In this document: positions 53,548 through 63,054 of the stretch, piece after piece
Layout: every line of letters begins with the position of its first letter
Numbering within the stretch: position 1 is the stretch's first letter
Source of the DNA: Halostagnicola sp. A56
Lineage (GTDB): Archaea > Halobacteriota > Halobacteria > Halobacteriales > Natrialbaceae
Assembly (NCBI RefSeq): GCF_000691505.1
Contig: NZ_JMIP02000014.1
Coordinates: forward strand, 605,755-669,754
Direction: 5' to 3'
DNA length: 64,000 bases
The notes under the pieces: generated by a model
Databases searched by the model: none
What the model was told of the DNA's origin: nothing
The model's input: the letters and a program-made list of their open reading frames with translations, nothing else
Translations under genes and position numbers: made by a program

Positions 53548-54873
53548 TCAGTCGTCGGCCGCGGTGGGAGCGCTGGTTCCGGTCGGCGGGTCATCGGAGA
53601 CAAGCCATCCCTTCTCGGTCGCATCCGCCGCGACGTGCGGTTGGAAGACCCACGCGCAGAAGGCGAGGATGGGAATCATCGAGACGCCGACGATCGCGTA
53701 GCCGACGTGGAGGTTCGGAAGGAACGGCGCGGCGAACACGAGCGGGTAGACGGAGCCGCCGACCGTACCGATACCGCCGACGATGCCGGCGACGGTACCG
53801 GAGTTGTTCGGGAACATCGCCGGTACCTGTGCGAAGATCGCGCCCTCGGAGAAGGCACAGCCGACGCCGACCAGGAATCCGGCGCCGACCGCCATGTAGA
53901 CGTTCCCGGTCAATCCGGCTGCCGTCATACCGAACATCGTCAGGACGACGAACACGAGCGTCATGAACGTCCACTGTTCCCGGTATCGTCCTTCGAACCA
54001 CGGTAGCAACTCGAGTTCCCTGCGAGCGAGGACGTCGCTGACGTAGCCGCCGATCGGCCGAAGCAAGCCCGCTGCGACCGAAAACGTCGCGGCGAAGGTG
54101 GCGGCGATCACGATGTCGCCCTGTCCGAATCCCTCGCGGTAGTAGGTCCCCAGCCAGCCGTTCATCGCCACCTCGAGGCCGAACGTCATCACGTACGCCG
54201 CTGCGAGGACGACCGCGCCGTGGCGGGTTGCGATGTAGAGCCACTGTCGTCTGTTGACGCCGTCTCTGGTCGCCTGCCGTCTGGCTTCGGTCTTCGCGGC
54301 ACCGCCGAAAACGTAGTAGACGACGCCCAGAACGACCGCGATCACGCCGGTGTAGAAGAACGCGGCGCGCCAGTTCGACGCGAATATCGGGCCGCTGTAC
54401 TCCGCGCCGAAAAGCCGCGGCAGGGTGAAATACGCGCCAAGCCCCGCACCGGCGTTGCCGATGCCGGCGAAGATCCCCTCCGCCAGTCCGAGGTTCTCCT
54501 CTTCGAACCACTGGGAGACGTGCTGAATTCCGATCACGAAGGTGATCCCGGCCAGCGACGCGATAATACGCGACCCGACGAATACCTCGTAGGTCTGGGA
54601 GAACGCACTGATAATCGAGAAGGTACCCACGACCAGAAGCGTGATCCCGGCGATCACCGGCGCGCCGTACCTGTCGGTGAGCGGCCCGACGAGTATCCGC
54701 CCCAGCGGGACGGCAACGACGGCCGCGCTCGAGACGACGCCGAGTTGCGCGATCGAGAGGCCGAACTCGGTCGCGATGGCGTCGGTGAACGGAGCGAATG
54801 AGAACCAGATGACGAAACCGAGGTTGAACATCGCCGTCGCGAGGAGCAAGTTCTTCCACTTGGCGTCGATCAT
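53548..54873 (-). CDS. MFS transporter, nitrate/nitrite (NarK/NasA) type
   Basis: A 441-residue 12-helix MFS protein. NNP-type features are [17 protein letters not shown] (with R), then the glycine-rich [20 protein letters not shown] and [20 protein letters not shown], matching the nitrate signature in helix 5, with a second signature [16 protein letters not shown] near helix 11. Transports nitrate and/or nitrite. No nitrate reductase gene is adjacent in the window. The promoter lies in the long gap to the MC1 gene. Confidence 0.82.
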   Translation of the reverse strand: MIDAKWKNLLLATAMFNLGFVIWFSFAPFTDAIATEFGLSIAQLGVVSSAAVVAVPLGRILVGPLTDRYGAPVIAGITLLVVGTFSIISAFSQTYEVFVGSRIIASLAGITFVIGIQHVSQWFEEENLGLAEGIFAGIGNAGAGLGAYFTLPRLFGAEYSGPIFASNWRAAFFYTGVIAVVLGVVYYVFGGAAKTEARRQATRDGVNRRQWLYIATRHGAVVLAAAYVMTFGLEVAMNGWLGTYYREGFGQGDIVIAATFAATFSVAAGLLRPIGGYVSDVLARRELELLPWFEGRYREQWTFMTLVFVVLTMFGMTAAGLTGNVYMAVGAGFLVGVGCAFSEGAIFAQVPAMFPNNSGTVAGIVGGIGTVGGSVYPLVFAAPFLPNLHVGYAIVGVSMIPILAFCAWVFQPHVAADATEKGWLVSDDPPTGTSAPTAADD

Positions 54874-55344
54874 ACGCCCACCTCGTTCGATTCGACGACC
54901 GATCCGATCGAACCCAGACCGACACAGCCGACCGACCGTCGGCGCTCGGCGGGTCGCGCTGACGAGGCCACGAACCCGGCCAGAACGATGTTCTTATTTC
55001 GATGTGGACACACAGTTGCCCCATCCCATATTTGGTGGACGAACGTACTCATATTTCTATTGGGTATGGCCAGCCAGCCACATATAAGCGTGTTTATTAG
55101 ACAGATATAACAGTACAACGGGATAGCCGTTACACTAGGTTGTATTATCGTCTTTTGAAACTGGACAAGCGACCACTAATACGGTCCGAGGGAGTCGATC
55201 GAAAGCAGTCGGTCGAAGCGATCGACCGAAGCCGGCCGGCCGAAGTTGATCGATTAGATGGTACGACGGAGACAGGGCCGAAGACCCAGTACTCAAGAGC
55301 GTCGGCACTCGAGTCACACCCTCGCGAGAATCACCGGCCGCCGA
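54874..55344. other. Intergenic region between the transporter and MC1
   Basis: A 471-bp gap. It holds AT-rich promoter-like stretches (around 54985-55000, 55030-55060 and 55080-55112) and an imperfect inverted repeat TACAAC...GTTGTA near 55113-55146. No supportable ORF is present. The transporter gene start is at its left end, so its promoter lies here. Confidence 0.45.
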
Positions 55345-55653
55345 TTATTCGTCGAGGTGTTCGATTCCCTGCTTTGCCACGTTCGCTTCCGTGATCTCAC
55401 CCGGCATCCAGTCCGGTTTGTCGTCCGGTGCGGTTTCCTCCCAGGCCCAGCCGTCGTAGATGTGGACCTTGTCCGTCCCCTTCTCACGAAGCCGGAGTTC
55501 GACTCGCTCGGCGGCGTCCTCGCTCGAGCCGGCCTCGAGTCGCCGTGCCGCTTTGAGTGCGGCCTGCCGAGGTGTGTTCCCAGAGAAGACGCTCTCCTCA
55601 TCTCCGTTAGACGTGCGCAGTGCAAAGTTCCGCTTACCATCTTCACGTACCAT
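55345..55653 (-). CDS. Non-histone chromosomal protein MC1
   Basis: A 102-residue protein of the MC1 family, which bends and compacts DNA in methanogens and haloarchaea. Signatures are NFALRTSNGDEESVFSG, TPRQAALKAARRLEAG, and LRLREKGTDKVHIYDGWAW followed by the PDWMPGEITEANV tail. The N-terminus keeps a basic start (MVREDGKRN) despite overall acidity. Binding is to double-stranded DNA as a monomer in studied relatives. Confidence 0.93.
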   Translation of the reverse strand: MVREDGKRNFALRTSNGDEESVFSGNTPRQAALKAARRLEAGSSEDAAERVELRLREKGTDKVHIYDGWAWEETAPDDKPDWMPGEITEANVAKQGIEHLDE

Positions 55654-55894
55654 GGTTTTTCCCTCCGTGTCAATTCAGCACACGGTCCGACATAAAGATA
55701 TCCCCCAAAATCGACCGACTGCGCCAGTATCTTTAAGTACATCCGGTCCCCCACAAACTGTCACCAACTGGTTCATCGGCGTGAAATTCCGCCCATATAT
55801 TCAGATACGTACGTCATAGGTGACGTGGCACATCGATATCGCGTAGAAAACACTTAAGTAGATCCTGCGGTGAAGTTCGTGTTAGAACCCCGCG

Positions 55895-56092
55895 ATGGTC
55901 CGGAAAAAGAAGCTGAGTCCAAGCGGCGCGAAAGACGATAACGGGAACTATCACAACGTCCATCTCAATCTCCACGAGGACGAACTCGAGGTGGCGGGCA
56001 TGGACATCGGCGACGAGGTCTTCGTCCGCGTTCGAGACGGGAAGATCATCATCCAGAAAGCCGACGAGGAGGAAGTCGAACACAATTTCTAA
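55895..56092 (+). CDS. SpoVT/AbrB-like DNA-binding protein
   Basis: A 65-residue swapped-hairpin protein. The AbrB-type strands are YHNVHLNLHEDELE and IGDEVFVRVRDGKIIIQKA. It resembles small haloarchaeal AbrB/MazE-type factors, which bind DNA as dimers. No toxin gene is downstream, so an antitoxin role is not supported. A TTTCTAAAA run after the stop and CCTTTTGC may act as a terminator. Confidence 0.82.
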   Translation: MVRKKKLSPSGAKDDNGNYHNVHLNLHEDELEVAGMDIGDEVFVRVRDGKIIIQKADEEEVEHNF

Positions 56093-56284
56093 AACCGACC
56101 TTTTGCTCTGCGCTCACAGCGCCGGCGAGCGGCGCTGCTCGCTCGGCAAAACGTCGATGAAAAGCACTCCTTTTTCCTCTCCGTTCGCGTTGCTCACTCC
56201 GAGTCAGTCGTCGGCCCGCTCGCTCACTTCGTTCGCTCGCGGGAAAATATCGTTGACTTACCGCGTCCACTCAGCGGACGGTGC

Positions 56285-58045
56285 TCAGTTCAGTGCCTCG
56301 AGATCGAACTCGAACGCCGCGACCGGAACCTCGAGGTCGTGTTCGACGAGCACCTTCGGGTGGAGTTCGCCGATCACACCGACTTCCTCGCCGTCGATGA
56401 CGACCGCGGCGGTCCGACCGTCGATGAACGACGGGTGCTCGGTCGGGGGCGTCTCGAGGTCCCCGCCGAAGTCTCGGACGAGCGTCTGGAGTCGGCCCTT
56501 CGCGTCCTCGTAGGCCGCGTCGTGGCGTGCGAGCACGGCACCGACGCTCCGGCGCTCGGCGACGCCCGTGTTCTCCGAGTCGTCGATCTCGGCCGCGAAG
56601 CCGATTTCGGCCAGATCCTGAGGGTACGAGCGGTGGGTGTTTCGCTCGAGGACCATCACCAGCGAGGGAAGCACCCACGTCCGAAGCATGGTGTAGTCCT
56701 CGCTGTAGGGCTCTTTGATCGTAGCGGGTTTGCCGACGCCGTAGACTGCCTCGTCCGCACTGTCGTCGTCCGGCGTCGGAAGCGACAGTCGATCGAAGTT
56801 CTCGGCCTCGTTGATCATGTGGAAGTTGAGCAGGTCCTCGAACCCGAGCCCGACGAGACTCCGGCGGGTCGCGTCCTCGAGGCGACTGCGCTCGTGCCGG
56901 CCGCCGACGGTCCCCACGTCGGGGTAGCGCGGTTCGAGTTCGTTGAAGCCGTAGGCCCGCCCGAGGTCGTCGATGATGTCCATCGGGTGGAGTACGTCGA
57001 CGCGGTAGGGCGGAATCGTCATCTCGTACGTGAGGGCAGCGGCGTCGCTTTCCGCCGTTTCAGCCTCCGTCGTCTCGGCCTCCTCCGTCTCGGCCTCGAG
57101 ACCGGCTCGTTCGGCCAGATCGACGACTTCCTCGGGATCGAGGTCGATGCCGAGAATCGTCTCGATGCGGTCGTGGGCGACGGTCTTGGTCTCGAGCGAG
57201 AGGTCGGGCCGAACGAGTTCGCGATCCGGATACGCCACGGTCACCTCCTCGATAGTCCCGCCGCGGGCGCTCAGGGCGTAGCAGATGATCGCACACATCC
57301 TGTCGATCGTCCACTGGTCGGTGCCGGTCAGTTCGACGAACAGGTCCCGCGAGTCGGTCGAGACCTCGGTTCGCCGACCGTTGATCACCGGCGGGAACGA
57401 GAACAGCCCGAGTTCGTCGTAGATCGCCGGATATCGCTCGAGGTCTCGAACCAGATCGGCGTAGGTGTCGCCGGTCGGGTGTTCGGAGAGCACGTCCGTG
57501 GGCGTCATCTCCCGATCTGAATCCAGCGGCACGAACCGGTCGCCCTCGGGGTCGATGCCGGTGTAGCGGACGCTCGAGTCGGCCGCTCCCGTCGAGGCGC
57601 CCTTGAGCATAGTGAGGTCGTGAATGCCGATCGCGCCTTTCGCGCGCTTGCGGCCCATCGTCGCGTGGAGCTTCTCCTGTAGCTGGATGAGCGAATCTAA
57701 CGCCTCCTCGTCTAGATTCACGCCGCGGACGACCGCGCCCGTGACGTACGGGCGCTCGTCGGGGACATCGTCGTCGACCTCGATGGTCCACTCGGCCGAG
57801 TTCGTGTTCGGCACGTAGACGCCCCTGTCGTCGCCGTACTGGTAGCGAAGCGAGCGGGCGACGCCCTCGACCGAAAGCCGGTCGAGTCGATCCGGCGCGA
57901 ACTCGAGTTCGAACTCGTCGTCCTCGGTTCGGCCCTCGAACTCCAGACCGAGCGCGAATAAGTCTTCGATCAGGTCGTCGTCGCTCTTTTCGTCGGCGCT
58001 GGTTAACTCGCGCAGTTCGTCGGGGTCGATTTCGACCGTGGGCAT
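56285..58045 (-). CDS. pheT: Phenylalanyl-tRNA synthetase beta subunit
   Basis: A 586-residue archaeal-type beta subunit with the B3/B4 editing domain and the B5 domain (DDLGRAYGFNELEPRYPDVGTVGG). It forms an alpha2-beta2 enzyme with PheS. An acidic Thr/Glu insertion (ETEEAETTEAETAESDA, about residue 320) is a typical halophilic loop. The start overlaps the pheS stop by one base (TGATG). Confidence 0.95.
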   Translation of the reverse strand: MPTVEIDPDELRELTSADEKSDDDLIEDLFALGLEFEGRTEDDEFELEFAPDRLDRLSVEGVARSLRYQYGDDRGVYVPNTNSAEWTIEVDDDVPDERPYVTGAVVRGVNLDEEALDSLIQLQEKLHATMGRKRAKGAIGIHDLTMLKGASTGAADSSVRYTGIDPEGDRFVPLDSDREMTPTDVLSEHPTGDTYADLVRDLERYPAIYDELGLFSFPPVINGRRTEVSTDSRDLFVELTGTDQWTIDRMCAIICYALSARGGTIEEVTVAYPDRELVRPDLSLETKTVAHDRIETILGIDLDPEEVVDLAERAGLEAETEEAETTEAETAESDAAALTYEMTIPPYRVDVLHPMDIIDDLGRAYGFNELEPRYPDVGTVGGRHERSRLEDATRRSLVGLGFEDLLNFHMINEAENFDRLSLPTPDDDSADEAVYGVGKPATIKEPYSEDYTMLRTWVLPSLVMVLERNTHRSYPQDLAEIGFAAEIDDSENTGVAERRSVGAVLARHDAAYEDAKGRLQTLVRDFGGDLETPPTEHPSFIDGRTAAVVIDGEEVGVIGELHPKVLVEHDLEVPVAAFEFDLEALN

Positions 58046-59601
58046 CAGTAAGTCACCTCCGTCTCTCGCAGCAGTTCCAGATCACATAGCGTCCCGTGGA
58101 TGTCGCGGATGTCCTCGAAGCCGTACATCAACATCAGCAGGCGCTCTAAGGCCAGTCCCCAGGCCATCACGTCACAGTCGACGCCGAGGGGCTCGAGCAT
58201 TTCTTCGCGGAAGATCCCCGAATTGCCGATCTCGACGAGTTCGCCCGTCGTCGGATGCGTCCCGAACAGCTCGAAGCTCGGCTCCGTGTAGGGATTGTAG
58301 TGTGGCTTGAACTCGATGTCCGTGATCCCGAACTGGGCGTAGAACTCCTCGAAGGTGCCCATCAGGTCGCGAACGGAGAGATCCTCGGCCATCACCCAGC
58401 CCTCGATCTGGAAGAACTCGAGGAGGTGGGTCGGGTCGAGCGTGTCATTTCGATACACCTTCTCGACGCTGAAGAATCGCTGTGGCGGCTCGAGATCGCC
58501 GATCTCCTCGCCGGAGAGGTATCGCGCCGAAAGCGAGGTCGTGTGGCCGCGCAGTGCGAGCGCCCGCGCGAAGTCCTCGTCCCACGGCGAGTGATAGCCT
58601 TCGCCGTCCTCGCCGACGCCCTCGCGGTGAGCGCGCTCGACGCGGTCGACCAGATCCGCGGGCAGGTCGTCGATGTGGGTCGGCTGCTCTAAGGCGAACC
58701 GGTCCCAGTGAGTCCGAGCAGGGTGGTCCTGGGGCATGAACAGGCAGTCGTTGATCCAGAAGTCGGCGTCGACGTGGGGGCCTTCCATCTCCTGAAAACC
58801 CATACCGACGAGGACGTCTTTCACGCGATCCGCGGTCTGGCGCAGGATGTGGGTCTTGCCGCTTCGAGCCGGTTCGGCGTCGGCCTCGACGTTGTACTCG
58901 GCGAACGCCGCATCTTCCCAGTCGCCGCTGGTGAGCAGTTCTGGCGTGACCTGCCCGACGGTCTCTGCGGTCTCGATGCCCGCCATCAGCTCCGTGACGC
59001 CGAGTTCGGAAAGCGTCGCGGAGCGAACGGTTGTCTCGCTTCGCTCGAGTAAGTCCCGACGCTCGAGGTTAGCGATCGTCTCTGCGTCGACCTCGAGGAC
59101 ATCGACGGGTGCCCCGGCGGCTTCGTCCGCGCCGTCGTCGGTTTCCGTCGCATCCGCGACCACCTCGAGCGCGTTCGCCTCCGAATCTGCGCCGGGGTCA
59201 GCGTCGGGATCGGCGGTGATCTCCCCGCTGTCGATCGAGCCGTACCCCTTCCGGGCGTAGTTCGACAGCGCGATGTCGACCGCCTGTCCCTCGAGCCCGG
59301 ATGCGCCGATGACCTGTCCCATCGAAACGGGCCCGGAATCGGCACCGGCCTCGAGTGCTGCCTCGTAGAGCCGAACTTCGGGAAGGCACGCATCGACGTA
59401 CTCGCGGCCCTCATCGGTTATCGATACCGTTTCGTCGACGCGTTCCTCGACGGCGACCAATCCCTCGTCTGCGAGTTCGAAGAGCGCGCCGGTCACGGTC
59501 TCCGGGGGAAGTTCGGTCGCCGCAGCGAGGGCGTCGACGGACTGTGCCTCGTCTGCGCTCGCGGCCTCGATGACCGCGGCCTGTGCGTGTGGGAGTTTCA
59601 T
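58045..59601 (-). CDS. pheS: Phenylalanyl-tRNA synthetase alpha subunit
   Basis: A 518-residue alpha subunit with N-terminal helix-turn-helix repeats (HAQAAVIEAASADEAQSVDAL, EGLVAVEERVDETVSITDEG), an acidic linker near residue 145 and the class II catalytic core. Motif 2 and 3 blocks are RFFSVEKVYRNDTLDPTHLLEF and GVDCDVMAWGLALERLLML. Together with pheT it forms the full enzyme. This is the first gene of a two-gene operon with pheT. Confidence 0.95.
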   Translation of the reverse strand: MKLPHAQAAVIEAASADEAQSVDALAAATELPPETVTGALFELADEGLVAVEERVDETVSITDEGREYVDACLPEVRLYEAALEAGADSGPVSMGQVIGASGLEGQAVDIALSNYARKGYGSIDSGEITADPDADPGADSEANALEVVADATETDDGADEAAGAPVDVLEVDAETIANLERRDLLERSETTVRSATLSELGVTELMAGIETAETVGQVTPELLTSGDWEDAAFAEYNVEADAEPARSGKTHILRQTADRVKDVLVGMGFQEMEGPHVDADFWINDCLFMPQDHPARTHWDRFALEQPTHIDDLPADLVDRVERAHREGVGEDGEGYHSPWDEDFARALALRGHTTSLSARYLSGEEIGDLEPPQRFFSVEKVYRNDTLDPTHLLEFFQIEGWVMAEDLSVRDLMGTFEEFYAQFGITDIEFKPHYNPYTEPSFELFGTHPTTGELVEIGNSGIFREEMLEPLGVDCDVMAWGLALERLLMLMYGFEDIRDIHGTLCDLELLRETEVTY

Positions 59602-59901
59602 TCGCTTACTTCAATGGCTGTGGGTCGGTCAGTTAGCGGTTCCGACTCGGTACGGCCGGTTTCGACCCGATCGGCTCGTCAGAGCCGCTCGAGCGTTCAC
59701 CGACTCACCGGAAAAAAGCGAAGCCGAATCCCGACGACGGCTGCTGTGGCTTGCGAGTGACACTGGCACGGACACGGGATTCGGTTGCCATACCTGTCCG
59801 GTGAGCCGGTTCCGGCAAAAGCCTTGCGGGACGGTCCCACGCCTCTAGCGCGTGTAGTTGTCGGCCAGTTGTTTCAATCCGCGTCGCGGCGACTCGAGAC
59901 C
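59602..59901. other. Intergenic region upstream of pheS
   Basis: 300 bp with no supportable gene. It includes the pheS promoter region near 59605-59640 and the end of trpS. I see no repeat, hairpin or RNA signature. Confidence 0.4.
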
Positions 59902-61527
59902 CTACCCGCGCCGCGGCGACTCGAGTTCGATGTCCGCTTGCTCGAGCAGGTCCTCGACTTCCTCGCGCTTTTCCTGGTGGTCCGCAAGGAAGTCCCGCAT
60001 CAGTTCGGCCGCTTGCTCCTTGCAACCGCCACAGAGGCGCTCGCCGCCGACGCACTCGTCGTAGACCTCCTTTGCGAACTCGTCGTCGTCGCCTGCGAGC
60101 AGGTAGGCGTACAGCTCATAGACCGGACACTCGTCGGCCCGACCGCCGAGTTCGCGCTGTTTTTCGGCCGTCTCGCGGCCGCCGGTCGTCGCCGACTTGA
60201 CCTTGTCGTAGCCCTCCTGAGGATCGTCGAGCAGCGAGATGTGGGAGGCTTCGATCGACGAGGACATCTTGCCACCGGTGAGGCCGGTCATGAACCGGTG
60301 ATAGATCGACGACGGTGCCACGAATCCGTAGCCGCCGTTCTCGACTTCGATCGTCTTCGCCAGCGACTCTGCCGCCTCGAGGTCGAGGTCGAACGCGTCG
60401 ACGTGGTTCTCGTAGACGCGCTTCTCGCCGTCGACGGCGTCGATGAGCGCCTCGAAGGCGTCGTCAGTCGCCCGACGATTGAAGAATCGGGTTCGGGGGC
60501 GAACCGGCTCCTTGCCGGCCTCCGAGAGCTTCGAGACGACCGAGCCGAGGGTGTCGGGCGACACGTCGAGTTCCTCGAGCGGCGTCCGCTCCAGTTCTTC
60601 GGCGACGTGCACGCACCGAAGCGCGTCGTCGTCGAACTCCGCCGGATCGAGTCGCTCGTAGTACTCGGCGACGAGTTCGCGTTCCTCGTCGTCGAGTTCG
60701 AAACTCGCGTAGGCCTTCGAGACCTTGAAGAAGCGCATCCGCTCGGCGAGGTCTCGAGCCAGCCTGACGTGGGGGTCCTGATCGGGGCCGACGGGGATCA
60801 CGGTCGGCTTCGGCTCCTCGAGTTGCGGGTAGAGGATGTCGGCCATCTGGGTCACGACGCTTTGCATATGCGAGACGTCGGTTTCGCCGTCGAAGCCGTA
60901 GATCGCCTCGAACTCCGAGAAGTTCGCCTCCGCGCCGAGTTCGAACGCCAGATCCTGCACCTCGCGGTTGGTCGACTGGCGGTACAGGTCGCCCTCCTCG
61001 GGATCGAATCCGAGCGCGAGCAAGGAGAGCAGGTAGTTTCGGCTGTGCTCGTCGATCTCGTCCCAGGTCAGCCCGCGGGCGGCGTGGGCCTCGAGATCCG
61101 CGATGAGCCCGTAGGCGTCGGCTCCTTGCTGTTGGTGCCAGATGATCTCGTCGAAAACCAGCTTGTGGCCGATGTGGGGATCCCCCGTCGGCATGAACCC
61201 CGAGAGCGCCGCAAAGGGCTCGTCGTTTCGCATCGCTTCGGCGACGGGCCGATAATCCCGATGACCGAAGATGACGCCCCGGCGTAACAGATAGTGCGGG
61301 TTCGGCACCTCCGGGAGAATTTTCTCGAACTCCTCGATCCCGAACTCCTCGAAGAGATTCCGGTAGTCGGAGACGCTCGAGGAACCCCACGGATCCAGCG
61401 CGACGTCGTCTGCGCCTGCGGCTCCACCGTCGGAGCGGAGTTCCGACGAGGATCGCGATCTACGTGATCGCTCACCGCCATCCGTTCTCAGTTCCACCGA
61501 GTCCTCAAGTGGCTCGTCTCCGGTCAT
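59902..61527 (-). CDS. trpS: Tryptophanyl-tRNA synthetase
   Basis: A 541-residue class I synthetase, longer than bacterial ones because of an N-terminal extension (about 75 residues, Ser/Arg/Asp-rich) common in archaea. The HIGH-type motif is TGDPHIGHK and KMSKS is GGKMSSS. The C-terminal CGGCKEQAAELMRDFLADH is the typical end. The start at 61527 (MTGDEPLEDS) is preferred; the upstream in-frame sequence is noncoding. Confidence 0.95.
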   Translation of the reverse strand: MTGDEPLEDSVELRTDGGERSRRSRSSSELRSDGGAAGADDVALDPWGSSSVSDYRNLFEEFGIEEFEKILPEVPNPHYLLRRGVIFGHRDYRPVAEAMRNDEPFAALSGFMPTGDPHIGHKLVFDEIIWHQQQGADAYGLIADLEAHAARGLTWDEIDEHSRNYLLSLLALGFDPEEGDLYRQSTNREVQDLAFELGAEANFSEFEAIYGFDGETDVSHMQSVVTQMADILYPQLEEPKPTVIPVGPDQDPHVRLARDLAERMRFFKVSKAYASFELDDEERELVAEYYERLDPAEFDDDALRCVHVAEELERTPLEELDVSPDTLGSVVSKLSEAGKEPVRPRTRFFNRRATDDAFEALIDAVDGEKRVYENHVDAFDLDLEAAESLAKTIEVENGGYGFVAPSSIYHRFMTGLTGGKMSSSIEASHISLLDDPQEGYDKVKSATTGGRETAEKQRELGGRADECPVYELYAYLLAGDDDEFAKEVYDECVGGERLCGGCKEQAAELMRDFLADHQEKREEVEDLLEQADIELESPRRG

Positions 61528-61909
61528 TATCACCGTGTTGGCGCGCCAGCGCGCAAAAGGCTTCGGCTTCGGTGCGGATCCGGCGTGATCGGCCAGATAT
61601 CCGACAGTGGCGCGCGCTCGATCGCGGTTCAAGCGAACGGCGATCGAAAGTCGTGCGAGGTCTTCGGTCACTTTGTGACCGAACGGCTTGGAAGTCGCGA
61701 AGCGTCTTCCAGTGGATGAGCGAAAGCGCAGAGCGATTGAGCGAATCGGTTGGGGAGTGCGAGATCCGAACGTAGTGAGGATCTCGAAATGTGAACGGGG
61801 AACGGAGTGACCCGTGAGCGATGTGGAAGTCAGTGTTACCAGCGTGAGTAGCGTTCCTGAGTGGATCGCTCTCACTACTGTACAGTAGATAATTCCGTTA
61901 CAGCACGTC
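61528..61909. other. Intergenic region containing dispersed element copy B
   Basis: A 382-bp gap between endA and trpS, both on the minus strand. It contains copy B of the dispersed element (about 61690-61890) and two further small inverted repeats. No supportable ORF. Confidence 0.5.
61690..61890. repeat. Dispersed noncoding element, copy B, with hairpins
   Basis: Shares the 16-mer CGAATCGGTTGGGGAG (61742-61757) and flanks with the element at 45.8 kb. It also has an 8-bp inverted repeat CGAGATCC (61760-61767)/GGATCTCG (61779-61786) around AACGTAGTGA-like loops, and a weaker ACGGG/CCCGT arm. It is noncoding on both strands. Confidence 0.6.
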
Positions 61910-62956
61910 CTACGGTGTAAGTCGCTCGAGCGACCACCACTCGATCTCACCACCATCCACGAGCGCGAACACCATCGTCTTCCGAACGCCGTGGGCGAGC
62001 CGAACGTCCAACGCGAGGTCTCGCGGCTCAAAAACGTGATCCCCAGCGAGCACCCGGATCAGCAACTCGGAGTGGCCCAGATCGTCGATCGAGTCCACCT
62101 CGGCGTAGGTCCGGAAGTCGGCCCCGAACTTGTAGCCCGTCTTCGGGACGACGCCGCGCTCGCGAAGCGTCTCGTAGACTCGAAGCCGCCGATCGAACCG
62201 CTCGCCTTCGACCGCCCGCCCCCGCTCGCGAACGACCGACGGCTCGAGGGCGAGAACGCCCCGCTCGGCGAGGTGAGCCGCCTCGAGCAGGGAACACTGC
62301 AGCGTCGGCCGGTCGTACTCCCGGCCCTCGAGCGGTTGACCGTAGAAGGCCGTCTCGTAGAGGGCCGCCGGCGGCTCCCAGACGACGACCCGATCGGCCA
62401 GCAGGTCGGCGTCGATCCCGCGATCCGACTCGATCGTCGCCGAGTCCCCCGTCGGATCCCGCCGGTTCACGTCGAAGTACGTGATCTCGCTCTCCTCGTC
62501 GACGACCGCGAGGACGCTCTCCTCGAGCGCCGTGGCCGGAATGTCGGTTCGCTCGCCGATCACCCGGAGCGCATAGGCGACCTCGCCGTCGCCGGGGCCC
62601 TTGCCGCGGGGAAACACCGCGAAGTCACAGTCCGGCGGGTCGGCCACCCACGGCTCCGCGGCCGGCGAGAGATAGAACCCCCTCGAGCGCAGATCGGCGT
62701 ACACGAGGAATCGAACCCCGAAATCGGTGCCGGGCTCGCGGGCGAGCAGGTCCCGAAAGGCGAGTCGTTCGCCGTCGTCGACCACCGCCTCGAGGTCGCC
62801 CCGATAGAGCAAGTGCGCCGCCTCGACGGGCGCGAGCGCGATTTCGTTTCCCTCGAGCGGATAGCCGTAGCCCCGCGAATCGTGGTAGCGCTGGCGTGCG
62901 TCCGCGCCCACCCGGACGACGCCCGCGTCCTCGTCGAACCGACCCTCGAGTGTCAT
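61910..62956 (-). CDS. endA: tRNA-splicing endonuclease EndA
   Basis: A 348-residue endonuclease built of two homologous halves, the haloarchaeal two-domain type that forms a dimer cutting at bulge-helix-bulge introns. The second half carries the catalytic triad: Y in TGYKFGADFRTY, H in LGHSELLIRV and K in RLAHGVRKTMVFA. The first half has similar blocks without the triad. The start at 62956 (MTLEGRFDE) gives the family length; upstream frame is not coding. Confidence 0.92.
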   Translation of the reverse strand: MTLEGRFDEDAGVVRVGADARQRYHDSRGYGYPLEGNEIALAPVEAAHLLYRGDLEAVVDDGERLAFRDLLAREPGTDFGVRFLVYADLRSRGFYLSPAAEPWVADPPDCDFAVFPRGKGPGDGEVAYALRVIGERTDIPATALEESVLAVVDEESEITYFDVNRRDPTGDSATIESDRGIDADLLADRVVVWEPPAALYETAFYGQPLEGREYDRPTLQCSLLEAAHLAERGVLALEPSVVRERGRAVEGERFDRRLRVYETLRERGVVPKTGYKFGADFRTYAEVDSIDDLGHSELLIRVLAGDHVFEPRDLALDVRLAHGVRKTMVFALVDGGEIEWWSLERLTP

Positions 62957-63054
62957 GGTCGCGGTTGTGCCGCCCGGCACAAAGGGACTGTGGATCGGGT
63001 CGGCAGGCGGGGCCGGGGTGCTGCATCTGCACGGGAGCGCGTCGCGAACCCGGT

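Noticed and set aside
59902..62031. Extended 709-residue version of trpS
   Set aside because: The region before 61527 lies in a noncoding repeat and lacks family similarity.
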